A stretch of DNA of 64,000 nucleotides from Arenibacterium halophilum (GCF_005938225.1 NZ_VCPC01000002.1:310001-374000), one strand, 5' to 3'; positions 1 to 8,643 are shown, counted from the first letter of the stretch. Notes: generated from the sequence alone by a model not told the origin. Numbers and translations: made by a program.

Positions 1-2716
1 GGGCGATCCCGCGGGGATCGCCTGTAGCTGCGGCCGCCGCGAGTGCGGCCGAGTGATGTGCCATGCAGGCGGCATGATCGCCCCGCACAAAGGCGCGATT
101 TCCGCGCTGTTCATGGATTTCCGCCCGGACAGGGCCGGAAAGACCTCCTGCGTCTGCGATCTCTTCGGCCGCGTCCAGTGCCCGGTCTGCCTCTTCTCCA
201 CGACCAAGCCGGTGCAGGACAAGCGCCTGGCGGGTCAGCATGGCGACATGGGTCTGGGCTTTCGTGGCAAGGGCATGCGCGGCGCGGTAATCGTCCAGGG
301 CTCCGGCCATGTCGCCGCGGGTCCGTCGGATGCTGGCGCGGCACGAATGCAGCTCGGCATGCGCTTCGGGGTCTGCGTCGCGGGCCAGTCCGGCCTCGAT
401 ATAGGGAAACGCGGCCGAGAAGCGGCGCGCGGCAACCATCGCATTCGCGGCAGCCGCCGTTGCATGCCCGGCCTCGGTACCATCGGCGGCCCGCAGCGCA
501 TGGTCCGCCCATAAAAGCGCATCGTTGCCGCGAAAATAGGCTGCCGCCTTTGCGTGCCAGTTCTGCCGGGTCTGTTCGGGGATGGCCTCGTAGATCGCAA
601 GGTGGATCAGGTCGTGTCCGAAGGCGAGGCCGGTATCGGTTTCGTGCAGCAGATCACCGGTCGCCCGCAGGCGTGCGGTATCGGGGAAAATGGCGGCGGC
701 ATCGGCCAGGTTGAAGCTGACGCCAAGAACAGCGGCCTGCCGCAGGGCGTCCCGCTCTGCTTCGGGCAGCCGTTCGACCTGCTCTTGCACCAGTTCGCCG
801 ACACTCGACGGCAAGGCACCCTCGGTCCAGTTCGCTTCCAGCAGCCGGATCAGGAACAGAGGGTGCCCGGCGGCCCGTTTGATCGCGGCTTCCGGCGCGG
901 CGATGTCGGGCGCCACCGCGCGCACAAGATTGCGCGCTGTCGCCTCGGGCAGGGGCGGGAGCGCGACCCGGACAAGCCCGGACCGGCTGCGCACCGCAAG
1001 ACGACGATCCAGGCTGCGCGATCCGGGGCGTTCGGTCAGCAGGAGAACGGCAGGGCTGTCCTGAAGGTGTTTGACGAGTTCGAGAATGAAATCGCCTGCC
1101 CCCATCGGCCGCCAGTGGCAGTCTTCCAAGACAAGAAGCAGCCCAGTTTGCCGCGCCACGCTGTTTAGCGCGTCGGCCAGGACATCAACGATGCGTGCCT
1201 GCTGCGCCTCGGGTGCGAGGGCACTCATCCGCAGTTCGACCTGAGTGTCGGTCCGAGCATCGCGCAGCCACGACCACACTGCCCGGTCGATCGAATTCGC
1301 ATCGTCGCGTGGCGCAATGTCGGGCAATTCGGCCACGATCCTTTGTGCCAGATGACGCGACCCCGGAGTGAAGGCTTCGAACCTTGCCACCGCGATGGCC
1401 ATCCCGGTCTCAGCACTGCGCCGGGCGATTTCGGTGGTCAGGCGGCTCTTGCCTATTCCGGCTTCTCCAGACAGGTGGATCGTCAGGCTGGTCCCGGCAG
1501 CCCGGGCTGCGGCGATGGCAGCGCCGATCTGTGCCAGTTCCGTGTCGCGTCCGATGATCGGCAGATCGGGGCGCTTACGCGTCGCGTCGGGTTGAAGGGC
1601 AACGGCGCGTTGGCCTGGCTGCACGGCCAGACCAAGGCGCGGCGCAAGATCCGCAGCAACCAGAATGGCGCCGGGTTCCGCCATTGCCGCTACGCGCCGG
1701 GCCTGAACGAGCAGACGGGATGCCAAGGCGTCCTCTGAGCCTGAAGGGATCAGCCCGAAAGACAGGCTCCGCCCAGCTACGGCGGCGATTCGCAACGCGG
1801 TATTCGATACTTCGTGCAGAGGCCTGCCGCTGAACAGGAAAGCCGCTTCGCCCGGGCCTGCCTCGACCGGGGCCGCACCTTCGGTGCTGGCGATGCTGCG
1901 CACTTCCGCGAAATCCGGAGCTCCATCCGCCTCCATGCAGAGCAGCAGGAAGGTGGAGCCGGTACCGGTTACATTGTCAGCCGCGTCGGCGCGAACCGGT
2001 TCCGGCGCGGCAGCGGGCGCGCCGGCGCCCCGGCGCAAGCGGTCATACATCGCGCGGGTTTCGGGTGCGGGATCGGTGCCAAGATCGCGGCGCAGCGCGG
2101 CTGCTAGCCCCTCGTATCGCGCCCTGACCGCGCCGCGCATTCCACGGGCGGCATCCAGCTGCATCAGACGCCGGTGCGCCGCTTCGTTCAGAGGGTCGTG
2201 GCCCAGCAACCGGTGCGCGACCGCCGCCGAGTCCGGGCTGTCTCCGATGCGCTCAAGCTCTCGCGACAGGGCGTCTGTGGCAAGGCTGGCAAGACGTGCG
2301 CGATGCTCTGCGATCGCCTGCGCCAGATCCGAGGCCGCCGAGTCCAGCCCGTCAAGGAACGGCCCGCGATACAGGCGCGCCGCCTCGGCCGGATCGTCGC
2401 GTGACAAAGCCTCGCCAAAGGCATCCAGATCGGTCACCACGTCAGGACCAAGCCGCAGATCCTCGCCCTCTGCCTCGATCCAGCCATCGCCGCCGACACG
2501 TCGGATCTGGGCCAGGGCCTGACGCAGGCTGACCCGGCCCTGTTCGGCATCGCTGTCTTCCCACAGCAAGGCGGCCAACCGTTGGCGGGTCATGGTCCGG
2601 CGCCGCGCGACAGCAAGCAGGCCGAGAAGAATCCGCGGCTTGCGAGCGCCAAGCGGAACCTTGGCACCATCCCTGGTTATCGCGAAACCCCCAAGAATTT
2701 CGAGCCGGAGGCCCAT
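1..2716 (-). CDS. SARP/BTAD-type transcriptional regulator with degenerate cyclase domain and ATPase module (3' end outside window)
   Basis: A long open frame starts at the ATG at 2716-2714 and runs to the window edge without a stop, giving about 905 residues. The N-terminus (MGLRLEILGGFAITRDGA...) is a winged-helix DNA-binding domain typical of SARP/AfsR regulators. A BTAD-like helical domain follows to about residue 230. Residues about 260-400 resemble a class III nucleotide-cyclase homology domain (a segment ending AEPGAILVAADLAPRL), but I see no intact catalytic pattern, so it is probably a degenerate signalling domain. A Walker A motif GEAGIGKS lies at residues 417-424 and begins a STAND-like ATPase. 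The remaining C-terminus is alanine-rich and helical, probably TPR-like. The gene is divergent from the 58-aa ORF and methyltransferase at 2807-3939, which are plausible targets. The ligand is unknown. Confidence 0.85.
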   Translation of the reverse strand, partial: MGLRLEILGGFAITRDGAKVPLGARKPRILLGLLAVARRRTMTRQRLAALLWEDSDAEQGRVSLRQALAQIRRVGGDGWIEAEGEDLRLGPDVVTDLDAFGEALSRDDPAEAARLYRGPFLDGLDSAASDLAQAIAEHRARLASLATDALSRELERIGDSPDSAAVAHRLLGHDPLNEAAHRRLMQLDAARGMRGAVRARYEGLAAALRRDLGTDPAPETRAMYDRLRRGAGAPAAAPEPVRADAADNVTGTGSTFLLLCMEADGAPDFAEVRSIASTEGAAPVEAGPGEAAFLFSGRPLHEVSNTALRIAAVAGRSLSFGLIPSGSEDALASRLLVQARRVAAMAEPGAILVAADLAPRLGLAVQPGQRAVALQPDATRKRPDLPIIGRDTELAQIGAAIAAARAAGTSLTIHLSGEAGIGKSRLTTEIARRSAETGMAIAVARFEAFTPGSRHLAQRIVAELPDIAPRDDANSIDRAVWSWLRDARTDTQVELRMSALAPEAQQARIVDVLADALNSVARQTGLLLVLEDCHWRPMGAGDFILELVKHLQDSPAVLLLTERPGSRSLDRRLAVRSRSGLVRVALPPLPEATARNLVRAVAPDIAAPEAAIKRAAGHPLFLIRLLEANWTEGALPSSVGELVQEQVERLPEAERDALRQAAVLGVSFNLADAAAIFPDTARLRATGDLLHETDTGLAFGHDLIHLAIYEAIPEQTRQNWHAKAAAYFRGNDALLWADHALRAADGTEAGHATAAAANAMVAARRFSAAFPYIEAGLARDADPEAHAELHSCRASIRRTRGDMAGALDDYRAAHALATKAQTHVAMLTRQALVLHRLGRGEEADRALDAAEEIADAGGLSGPVRAEIHEQRGNRAFVRGDHAACMAHHSAALAAAAATGDPRGIA

Positions 2717-2806
2717 TTTCACGCACCTTTCACGCATGCACGCCCGGATGAATTCACGCTGACCGGGCAAACGTCGGCTCATCGGACATTTTCAGCGAGC
2801 CAACAC

Positions 2807-2983
2807 ATGAATCAATTCATTTCACGACCTCGCTCCGGAAAAACATCCGGAGCGTCACAGCCGCGCAAATGGCGCGGTCTGATCTCCCGCATCTTCGGAT
2901 TGCCGCGGATCGACCCCATTGACGAGGTGTTCGGTCTGCCGCCGCAACTCCCGACCCTGCATCAAAACCCCAACCTATGGTGA
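2807..2983 (+). CDS. small 58-aa protein of unknown function overlapping the methyltransferase start
   Basis: The ORF MNQFISRPRSGKTSGASQ... ends with a proline-rich tail (FGLPPQLPTLHQNPNLW). The N-terminal half is basic. The centre carries two FGLP tetrapeptides separated by RIDPIDEV. Its TGA (2981-2983) overlaps the upstream ATG (2977) of the methyltransferase and lies 5 bases before the alternative ATG at 2989, which suggests translational coupling. The Shine-Dalgarno upstream of 2807 is weak. I do not recognise a family. It could be a leader peptide for the methyltransferase, a small protein, or chance. The coupling arrangement is the main support. Confidence 0.4.
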   Translation: MNQFISRPRSGKTSGASQPRKWRGLISRIFGLPRIDPIDEVFGLPPQLPTLHQNPNLW

Positions 2984-2988
2984 CCCAC

Positions 2989-3939
2989 ATGACAATCTAT
3001 CGCAACAACCTTCCCCAGCTGGACGATACCCTGCTGCTGACCGATTCCGGTCTGGAAACGACGCTGATCTTTCACGACGGCCTCGACCTGCCGGCCTTTG
3101 CCGCTTACCCGCTGATGGAGACGCCCGAAGGGCGCGAAACGCTGGCGCGCTACTATCGCCGACACATCAGCATCGCCGCCGACCACGGCACCGGTTTCCT
3201 GCTGGAATCGCCGACCTGGCGCGCCAGCCGCGACTGGGGCGCGCAGCTGGGTCACAGCTCCGAAGACTTGGCTCGGATCAACCGGGCAGCCATCGGTTTC
3301 CTGTCGGATCTGCGCGGCGCCTCCGGATCGGTGCGCCCGATGGTGATCTCGGGCAATATCGGGCCGCGGGGCGATGGCTATCAGGCCAATACCGCCATGA
3401 CCGAAGCCGAAGCCGAGGCCTATCACGCCGAGCAGATCGGCTGGTTCGCCGAAACCGACGTTGACATGGTGACCGCTGTGACCCTGTCGACCGTCGCCGA
3501 GGGCGTCGGGGTGATCCGCGCCGCCCAAAAGGCCGGCTTGCCCGTCGTGGTGTCCTACACGGTGGAAACCGACGGGCGTCTGCCCGACGGCACCCCGCTG
3601 GGCTGGGCCTTCGAGGAAACCGATGCGCGGACCGACGGCGGCGCGGCCTATTTCATGATCAACTGCGCCCACCCCGACCACTTCCACGAGGCGCTTGCGG
3701 CGGGGTCGGGATGGTTGAAGCGGATCGGCGGCGTGCGCGCCAATGCCTCGCGGCTCAGCCATGCAGAACTGGACGAGGCCGAAGAGCTTGACGCCGGTAA
3801 CCCGGCCGAACTGGGGCGCGACTATGCCCGTCTGCGCCGCCTTTTGCCGAACCTTTCGGTCCTGGGCGGCTGTTGCGGCACCGATCACCGCCACGTCGAG
3901 GCGATGGCCGATTGCTGCGTGGCTTCCCGCGCCGCGTGA
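2989..3939 (+). CDS. homocysteine S-methyltransferase family protein
   Basis: The protein is about 316 aa and has the Pfam S-methyl_trans fold. The N-terminal motif LLTDSGLETTL is characteristic. The zinc ligands are visible as Cys in NCAHPDH (about residue 226) and the C-terminal GGCCGTDHRH (Cys295-Cys296). Relatives transfer a methyl group from S-methylmethionine, a betaine or another donor to homocysteine, making methionine in the cytoplasm; the donor cannot be read from sequence. The start at 2989 is preferred because GGTGA lies 5 bases upstream. An in-frame ATG at 2977 overlaps the stop of the 58-aa ORF and is the alternative. The gene is followed by a perfect 10-bp hairpin and then a small ORF and a GNAT gene on the same strand. 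I see no SAM or SAH riboswitch upstream. Confidence 0.85.
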   Translation: MTIYRNNLPQLDDTLLLTDSGLETTLIFHDGLDLPAFAAYPLMETPEGRETLARYYRRHISIAADHGTGFLLESPTWRASRDWGAQLGHSSEDLARINRAAIGFLSDLRGASGSVRPMVISGNIGPRGDGYQANTAMTEAEAEAYHAEQIGWFAETDVDMVTAVTLSTVAEGVGVIRAAQKAGLPVVVSYTVETDGRLPDGTPLGWAFEETDARTDGGAAYFMINCAHPDHFHEALAAGSGWLKRIGGVRANASRLSHAELDEAEELDAGNPAELGRDYARLRRLLPNLSVLGGCCGTDHRHVEAMADCCVASRAA

Positions 3940-3957
3940 TGCCCTGACCGCCCTGCA

Positions 3958-3983
3958 GGTGCCCGGGGATTTTCCCGGGCACC
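3958..3983 (+). terminator. stem-loop after the methyltransferase gene
   Basis: Perfect 10-bp inverted repeat: ggtgcccggg (3958-3967), loop gatttt, cccgggcacc (3974-3983). A T-rich stretch (caatttttc) follows about 13 bases downstream. It is a plausible intrinsic terminator or mRNA 3'-end stabiliser. Because the tail is displaced, read-through into the next ORF is possible. Confidence 0.55.
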
Positions 3984-4018
3984 CCCAGTCACATCAATTT
4001 TTCAAAAGGAATAAATCT

Positions 4019-4216
4019 GTGATCGCGTCTCTTCCCGGATTTGGCATAATTTATGTGTCGGCTCGCGCCCGTTCTGTCGCTGTTGGCTCTGCCAGTCCTG
4101 AACCGCTCGGGCATGGCCCGACGACGCGCTATCGCGGCGTCGCCTATAGCAAGCCCGCAAACCGCCCTGCCAAGCCGACTGCCAATCTGCGCCTCGTGTC
4201 TCGCGGAGCCGAATAG
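4019..4216 (+). CDS. small 65-aa protein with a YRG-x-x-Y motif (DUF4278-like)
   Basis: A GTG start at 4019 is preceded by a strong Shine-Dalgarno AAAAGGA (4004-4010) at 8-base spacing. The product begins (V/M)IASLPGFGIIYVSARARS and contains TTRYRGVAYSK. The YRGVAY pattern resembles the short YRG..Y units of DUF4278-type small proteins (recalled from family knowledge, not searched). A second unit, LRYRGAAY followed by TGA, lies at 4262-4287 in the -1 frame relative to this ORF. The intact gene may therefore once have been longer, or a frameshift joins the two. It lies between the methyltransferase and GNAT genes. Function unknown. Confidence 0.45.
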   Translation: MIASLPGFGIIYVSARARSVAVGSASPEPLGHGPTTRYRGVAYSKPANRPAKPTANLRLVSRGAE

Positions 4217-4353
4217 GGGCCTGCAAACATACCGGTGCCTGGCCGCCCTTGCGCGTCGCGCTCCGGTATCGCGGCGCGGCGTACTGAAGATATCGCAGTC
4301 CTTCTCCGCCATTCGGGGCGGACCGCCACAAAACCAATTTGAAAGGTAAACTA

Positions 4354-4944
4354 ATGACATTGATCAACCTGATCCGGCCCCAGACGGACGCCGCGAGGTC
4401 CCCCGCCAACCGCGCGCTGAACATCATTCAGCGTGCCTTCCAACAGGATCCGCCCGTGCGCTGGCTTTACCCGGACGATGCGGACTACAGGGCGTATTTT
4501 CCCGCTTTCGCAGCCGCACTTGGTGCGCCTGCGTTTCAAGAGGGCACATTGGGTCTCAACGCGGGGGCGGCGGCCCTCTGGATTCAGCCCGGGTCCGAAC
4601 CGGACGAATCCGCGCTGTGCGAGATTATCGACCGCTCGCTTCCTGCGCATCGCAAGGCCGATGCCTTCGCCGTCATCCAGGAGATGGGTGCCCATCACCC
4701 GGACGAGCCGCACTGGTATCTTCCGGTAATCGGAACACAGCCTGACATGCAGGGGCACGGCCATGGGTCGGCTTTGCTGCGGCCGGTGCTCGAGATTTGC
4801 GATCGCACTGGCGTGCCCGCCTACCTCGAGGCAACGACAGAGCGCAATCGCGCGCTCTATGCCCGCCGCGGCTTTGTCGCCACGGCCGAGATCCGGGCCG
4901 CCGATTGCCCGCCGCTGACCGCCATGGTGCGCAGGCCCGGGTAG
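4354..4944 (+). CDS. GNAT family N-acetyltransferase
   Basis: The 196-aa protein has the GNAT acetyl-CoA-binding motif A in VIGTQPDMQGHGHGSALL (the Q-x-x-G-x-G/A pyrophosphate loop) and the motif B sequence LEATTERNRALYARRGF near the C-terminus. The ATG at 4354 is preceded by AAAGG at good spacing; a TTG 15 bases upstream is the only competing start. It would transfer an acetyl group from acetyl-CoA to an amine; the substrate is unknown. It is the last gene of the plus-strand cassette that begins next to the SARP regulator. A hairpin at 4969-5004 (CCCCGAC/GTCGGGG with a long loop) lies just downstream. Confidence 0.85.
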   Translation: MTLINLIRPQTDAARSPANRALNIIQRAFQQDPPVRWLYPDDADYRAYFPAFAAALGAPAFQEGTLGLNAGAAALWIQPGSEPDESALCEIIDRSLPAHRKADAFAVIQEMGAHHPDEPHWYLPVIGTQPDMQGHGHGSALLRPVLEICDRTGVPAYLEATTERNRALYARRGFVATAEIRAADCPPLTAMVRRPG

Positions 4945-5112
4945 GAGGGGCAAGCGATTGACTCAGGGCCCCGACGCCCGGATCGCTGCATCCTGTTGTC
5001 GGGGTTGCCGTCGAGGTTCCACCTCCCTTGCCGGGAAACGTGATGAAAGGGGGCTCGGCCCCTGTCCGCTTTGCGGGTTCCCCAGAGATAATTTGCCCAG
5101 AGACAAGCGATG

Positions 5113-5565
5113 TCAGGCAAAGGTGAAATGGTTGCGCCGGGTCGCGACCCCATGGCTGGCAAGGGCGCGCTCGAGTGCGCGGTGTGGTGGTGAGCAGGGC
5201 GGCGGAAGAGTCACGCGGGTCTTATCGGCAAGAAAAAGGCGAATGCGGACCGAAAAATCCCAGCGGGTGTCGAACTGAACGCGCTCGATGTTGGAAAGGG
5301 CGGTCTGGCCGGACAATGTGCCGTGTCGCCACGAAAGGGTCTGCCCGTCGAGCAACAGCCGCGTCGGAGTGGCGCGCAAGAGATCCCAGGCCGCTGGCAA
5401 GCCAGCGCAGGCGAGCGGCGCGATGATCCACGGGCTGGCGTTAAGGCCGGCCGCGGCCCAGATCAGCGCCCCCCACCACACGGCCAGTGCAACAGCGGTG
5501 CGCCCGGAGCGGCCCGAGCTTTCGTAATGCAGCGTCGGGCCGGACGGCTCCGGGTGGTGGGCCAA
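5113..5565 (-). CDS. small membrane protein, two TM helices with a cytoplasmic PH-like domain
   Basis: The 150-aa protein has a polar N-terminus, two closely spaced hydrophobic segments (about residues 23-40 and 43-60), then a soluble part (LLLDGQTLSWRHGTLSGQTALSNIERVQFDTRW...) whose alternating pattern resembles bacterial PH-like (bPH) domains. It starts 3 bases after the pepN stop on the same strand, so it is almost certainly cotranscribed with pepN. No catalytic motif is visible and the function is unknown. The assignment to a PH-like fold is an inference from pattern only. Confidence 0.6.
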   Translation of the reverse strand: MAHHPEPSGPTLHYESSGRSGRTAVALAVWWGALIWAAAGLNASPWIIAPLACAGLPAAWDLLRATPTRLLLDGQTLSWRHGTLSGQTALSNIERVQFDTRWDFSVRIRLFLADKTRVTLPPPCSPPHRALERALASHGVATRRNHFTFA

Positions 5566-5568
5566 GGC

Positions 5569-8124
5569 TCAGCTGCCCAGGATGCGGGTCACCATTTCCG
5601 TCGTGTCGCGGCTGAGGCCCGGTTGCGCGGCGATACGGGACAGCTCGGCGCGGATCAGCGCCTGACGGTCGCTGTCATAGCGGCGCCAGGTCTGGAACGC
5701 GGCGCACATGCGCGCGGTGGTCTGCGGGTTCAGCGGATCAAGTTTGATCAGCCATTCCGCCAGCAGCGAATAGCCCGAGCCGTCGGCGGCGTGGAAGCCT
5801 GCATGGTGGCCCGCCAGCGCCCCCAGCGTGGCGCGGAAGCGGTTGGGGTTCTTCCAGTTGAAGTCGGGGTGCTCCGTCAGTTTGCGCGCGACCGAGGCGG
5901 CCTGATCCGGCGTGGATTGGACAACTTGCAGCATGAACCACTTGTCGATCACCAGCCGGTCGCCTTGCCATTGGTCATAGAAGGCCTCAACCTGCGCGTC
6001 GCCTTTACCGGCGCGGATCAGCTGACCCAATGCCGAGAGTTGCAGCGTCATATTGTCGGCCTTGGCGTATTGGTCTTCGGCCCGGGCACCGCCATCAAGG
6101 CGCGTCAGCAGCGCCAGCAGCGCGCCGCCAAGGGCGCGTTTACCGGATTGTTCGGCGTCGGGGCTGTAAGGCTCGGTCACCTGGCAGGCCTCGAACAGGG
6201 CGGGCAGCATTTCGGCAGCCTGTTCGGCCAGCGCCTGGCGCAGGGTTTCGCAGGCGGTCCAGATCGCCATCGGATCGGGGCGGTGCCCCGCGTCGGCCTG
6301 TGCGGCGGCCAGTTCGGACTGCCCCGGAAGCGCCAGCATCAGCGCGCGATAGGCCGGGTCGAGGCCGTCGTCGCCCAGCACGCGACACATTCCATCCAGA
6401 TAGGCCGGATCGGGGGCGGCACCGTGGAGCGCCATGTCGTTCAGCGTGGTGCGGGCCAGCGCCGTGGCTGCATCCCAGCGGTTGAAGGGGTCGGTGTCAT
6501 GGGCCAGCAGGAAGGCGCGTTCTTCGGTCGTCACCTCGCGTTCAAGGATCACCGGCGCCGAAAATCCGCGCAGGATTGATGGCACGGGCCGTTCGGGCAG
6601 GCCGGTGAAGTCAAAGCTTTGCGTTGCCTCGGTCATTTCCAGCAGGCGGGTTTCGGCGACTTCCTCGCCCGAGGGCGCCAGCAGCCCGACGGCCACCGGG
6701 ATCACCTGTGGCTGGGGCGAAGGGCTGGCGACGCTGGGCGGCGTGCTTTGGGTGAAGGTCAGCCGGTACGTGCCTGCATCGTCCCAGTCGTCCTGCACCG
6801 ACAGGCGCGGGGTGCCGGCCTGGCTGTACCAGCGTTTGAACTGGGTCAGGTCGCGGCCGGTGACGTCTTCAAAGACCTTCAGCCAGTCCTCGATCGTGCA
6901 GGCCTGCCCGTCGTGGCGTGCGAAATACAGATCTAGCGCCTCGGCATAGGCGGCATCGCCCACAAGGCGGCGCAGCATCGCGATGACCTCGGCGCCTTTT
7001 TCATAGACGGTGGCAGTGTAGAAGTTATTGATCTCCTGAAAGCTTTCGGGCCGCACCGGATGCGCCAGCGGGCCGTTGTCTTCCGGGAACTGGCGCGCGC
7101 GCAGGTCGATCACGTCCGAGATACGTTTCACTGGGGCGCTGCGCATGTCGGCGGTGAACTGACTGTCGCGGAACACGGTCAGCCCTTCTTTCAGACACAG
7201 CTGGAACCAGTCGCGGCAGGTGATGCGATTGCCGGTCCAGTTGTGGAAATATTCATGCGCGATGATCGCCTCGATCCGTTCGAAATTCATGTCGGTCGAG
7301 GTTTCTGGGCTGGCGAGCACGGCGGAGGAGTTGAAGATGTTCAGCCCCTTGTTCTCCATCGCGCCCATGTTGAAATCGTCCACGGCGACGATGTTGAAGA
7401 TATCAAGGTCGTATTCGCGGCCATACACCTCTTCGTCCCAGCGCATCGACCGTTTCAGCGCGTCCATGCCGAAGGCACATTTGCCCTCATCCCCGGGGCG
7501 GACCCAGAGGTTCAGCTCGACCTCGCGGCCCGTGCAGGTCTCGAACGTGCCGGGATGGGCGATCAGCTCGCCCGCGACCAGCGCGAACAGGTAGGCCGGC
7601 TTTGGCCAGGGGTCGTGCCATTCGGCCCAGGCCTCGCCGCTGTCGCCTTTGTTGCCGTTGGACAGCAGCACCGGCAGATCGCCGTTGATGCGCACGGTAA
7701 AGGTGCTCATCACATCGGGGCGGTCCGGGTAATAGGTGATCTTGCGAAAGCCCTCGGCCTCGCATTGGGTGCAATACATGCCGTTCGACATATACAGCCC
7801 CTCAAGTGCCGTATTGTTGGCCGGGTCGATCTCGACCTCGCATTCCCAGATGAAGGGCAGGGCGGGCACATCCAGCACCAGCCCTTCGGGCGACAGTTCG
7901 GGGTCGACCTCTTCACCGTTGATCCGGGCCGAGATCAGGGTCAGCCCCTCGCCATGCAAAAAGAACCGCGTGTCTTCGGCATCCGGGTTCGGGCGAAACG
8001 CGATGCGGCTGGTCACGCGCGTGGCGTTGGGGGCCAGATCGAAGGTCAGGTGCACGTCATCAACGATATAACCGAAGGGCGTGTAATCCTGCAGGTAGAT
8101 CGTTTTGGGGGCGGCGTCTTTCAT
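5569..8124 (-). CDS. pepN: aminopeptidase N (M1 family zinc metallopeptidase)
   Basis: 851 aa, close to the 870 aa of Escherichia coli PepN. The exopeptidase motif GAMENKG and the zinc site HEYFHNWTGNR (HExxH at about residue 288) are both present, with the expected downstream glutamate region (LKEGLTVFRDSQF). It removes N-terminal residues from peptides in the cytoplasm, the last step of peptide nitrogen recovery. The start MKDAAPKTIYL fits the usual N-terminus. The gene is divergent from the small membrane protein at 8251 and cotranscribed with the membrane protein at 5113-5565. Confidence 0.95.
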   Translation of the reverse strand: MKDAAPKTIYLQDYTPFGYIVDDVHLTFDLAPNATRVTSRIAFRPNPDAEDTRFFLHGEGLTLISARINGEEVDPELSPEGLVLDVPALPFIWECEVEIDPANNTALEGLYMSNGMYCTQCEAEGFRKITYYPDRPDVMSTFTVRINGDLPVLLSNGNKGDSGEAWAEWHDPWPKPAYLFALVAGELIAHPGTFETCTGREVELNLWVRPGDEGKCAFGMDALKRSMRWDEEVYGREYDLDIFNIVAVDDFNMGAMENKGLNIFNSSAVLASPETSTDMNFERIEAIIAHEYFHNWTGNRITCRDWFQLCLKEGLTVFRDSQFTADMRSAPVKRISDVIDLRARQFPEDNGPLAHPVRPESFQEINNFYTATVYEKGAEVIAMLRRLVGDAAYAEALDLYFARHDGQACTIEDWLKVFEDVTGRDLTQFKRWYSQAGTPRLSVQDDWDDAGTYRLTFTQSTPPSVASPSPQPQVIPVAVGLLAPSGEEVAETRLLEMTEATQSFDFTGLPERPVPSILRGFSAPVILEREVTTEERAFLLAHDTDPFNRWDAATALARTTLNDMALHGAAPDPAYLDGMCRVLGDDGLDPAYRALMLALPGQSELAAAQADAGHRPDPMAIWTACETLRQALAEQAAEMLPALFEACQVTEPYSPDAEQSGKRALGGALLALLTRLDGGARAEDQYAKADNMTLQLSALGQLIRAGKGDAQVEAFYDQWQGDRLVIDKWFMLQVVQSTPDQAASVARKLTEHPDFNWKNPNRFRATLGALAGHHAGFHAADGSGYSLLAEWLIKLDPLNPQTTARMCAAFQTWRRYDSDRQALIRAELSRIAAQPGLSRDTTEMVTRILGS

Positions 8125-8250
8125 GCGGGCTCCATCACATTGGCGCGAGTGCGCGAAACCAATTGAGTTCTCCTGTTGTTAGGGTGTCGAAGGCCCCTTC
8201 GCAATCAATCTTGCGACGCGGGCAGGACAGGAACAGGAACGGAGACCGAC

Positions 8251-8442
8251 ATGTCAGCCCCCGACACAAATCTCGAGAAACAAAAACGCAATCATCGCGG
8301 CCCGCTGTCGGGCATCTGGCTTAGCCTGATCGTGGTGGCGGTTTTGTTTGTCGGCTGGCTGCTGTGGTACGCCGTGTCGCCCGACAGCGACGACACCGGT
8401 GGCCCGGTGATGGAAACGGAAACAACCGCGCCTGCAAACTAA
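8251..8442 (+). CDS. small single-pass membrane protein (63 aa)
   Basis: Starts at ATG 8251 after GGAACGGAGA. It has a basic N-terminus (EKQKRNHRGPLSG), one hydrophobic segment (IWLSLIVVAVLFVGWLLWYAV, residues about 24-44) and an acidic, threonine-rich tail. Topology by the positive-inside rule is N-in/C-out, with the tail in the periplasm. It is followed by a clear terminator, so it is a free-standing unit. Function unknown. Confidence 0.7.
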   Translation: MSAPDTNLEKQKRNHRGPLSGIWLSLIVVAVLFVGWLLWYAVSPDSDDTGGPVMETETTAPAN

Positions 8443-8462
8443 GCGCGGAAGATGGATGGGTG

Positions 8463-8495
8463 GGCCGGGCGTGCAACAGTGCGTCCGGCCTTTTT
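8463..8495 (+). terminator. intrinsic terminator after the small membrane protein
   Basis: GGCCGG (8463-8468) pairs with CCGGCC (8485-8490), and the stem is extended by G-U and G-C pairs. It is followed immediately by TTTTT (8491-8495), a classical rho-independent arrangement. Confidence 0.75.
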
Positions 8496-8643
8496 GACTC
8501 GGCGCCATTCTGTGGTGAATTCTTCGGGGCAGGGCGAAACTGCTGCTTGGTAAGATTGGTCAGTAAAGATGACCAGCTTGTTGCCTATAGGAAACTTTCG
8601 TTCTAATGCTCGGCACGGAGATCAGAATGAAGGGGATTGCGAC

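Noticed and set aside
4053-4349. 98-codon plus-strand ORF in the gap before the GNAT gene
   Set aside because: It has no ribosome site and a composition like an off-frame reading. The GTG-started ORF at 4019-4216 in another frame has a strong ribosome site and a recognisable YRG motif.
4969-5004. CCCCGAC/GTCGGGG hairpin after the GNAT gene as terminator or tRNA-like structure
   Set aside because: The loop is 22 bases with no T tract, and no tRNA consensus (anticodon arm, T-loop GGTTCGA) could be drawn, so it is not listed as a feature.
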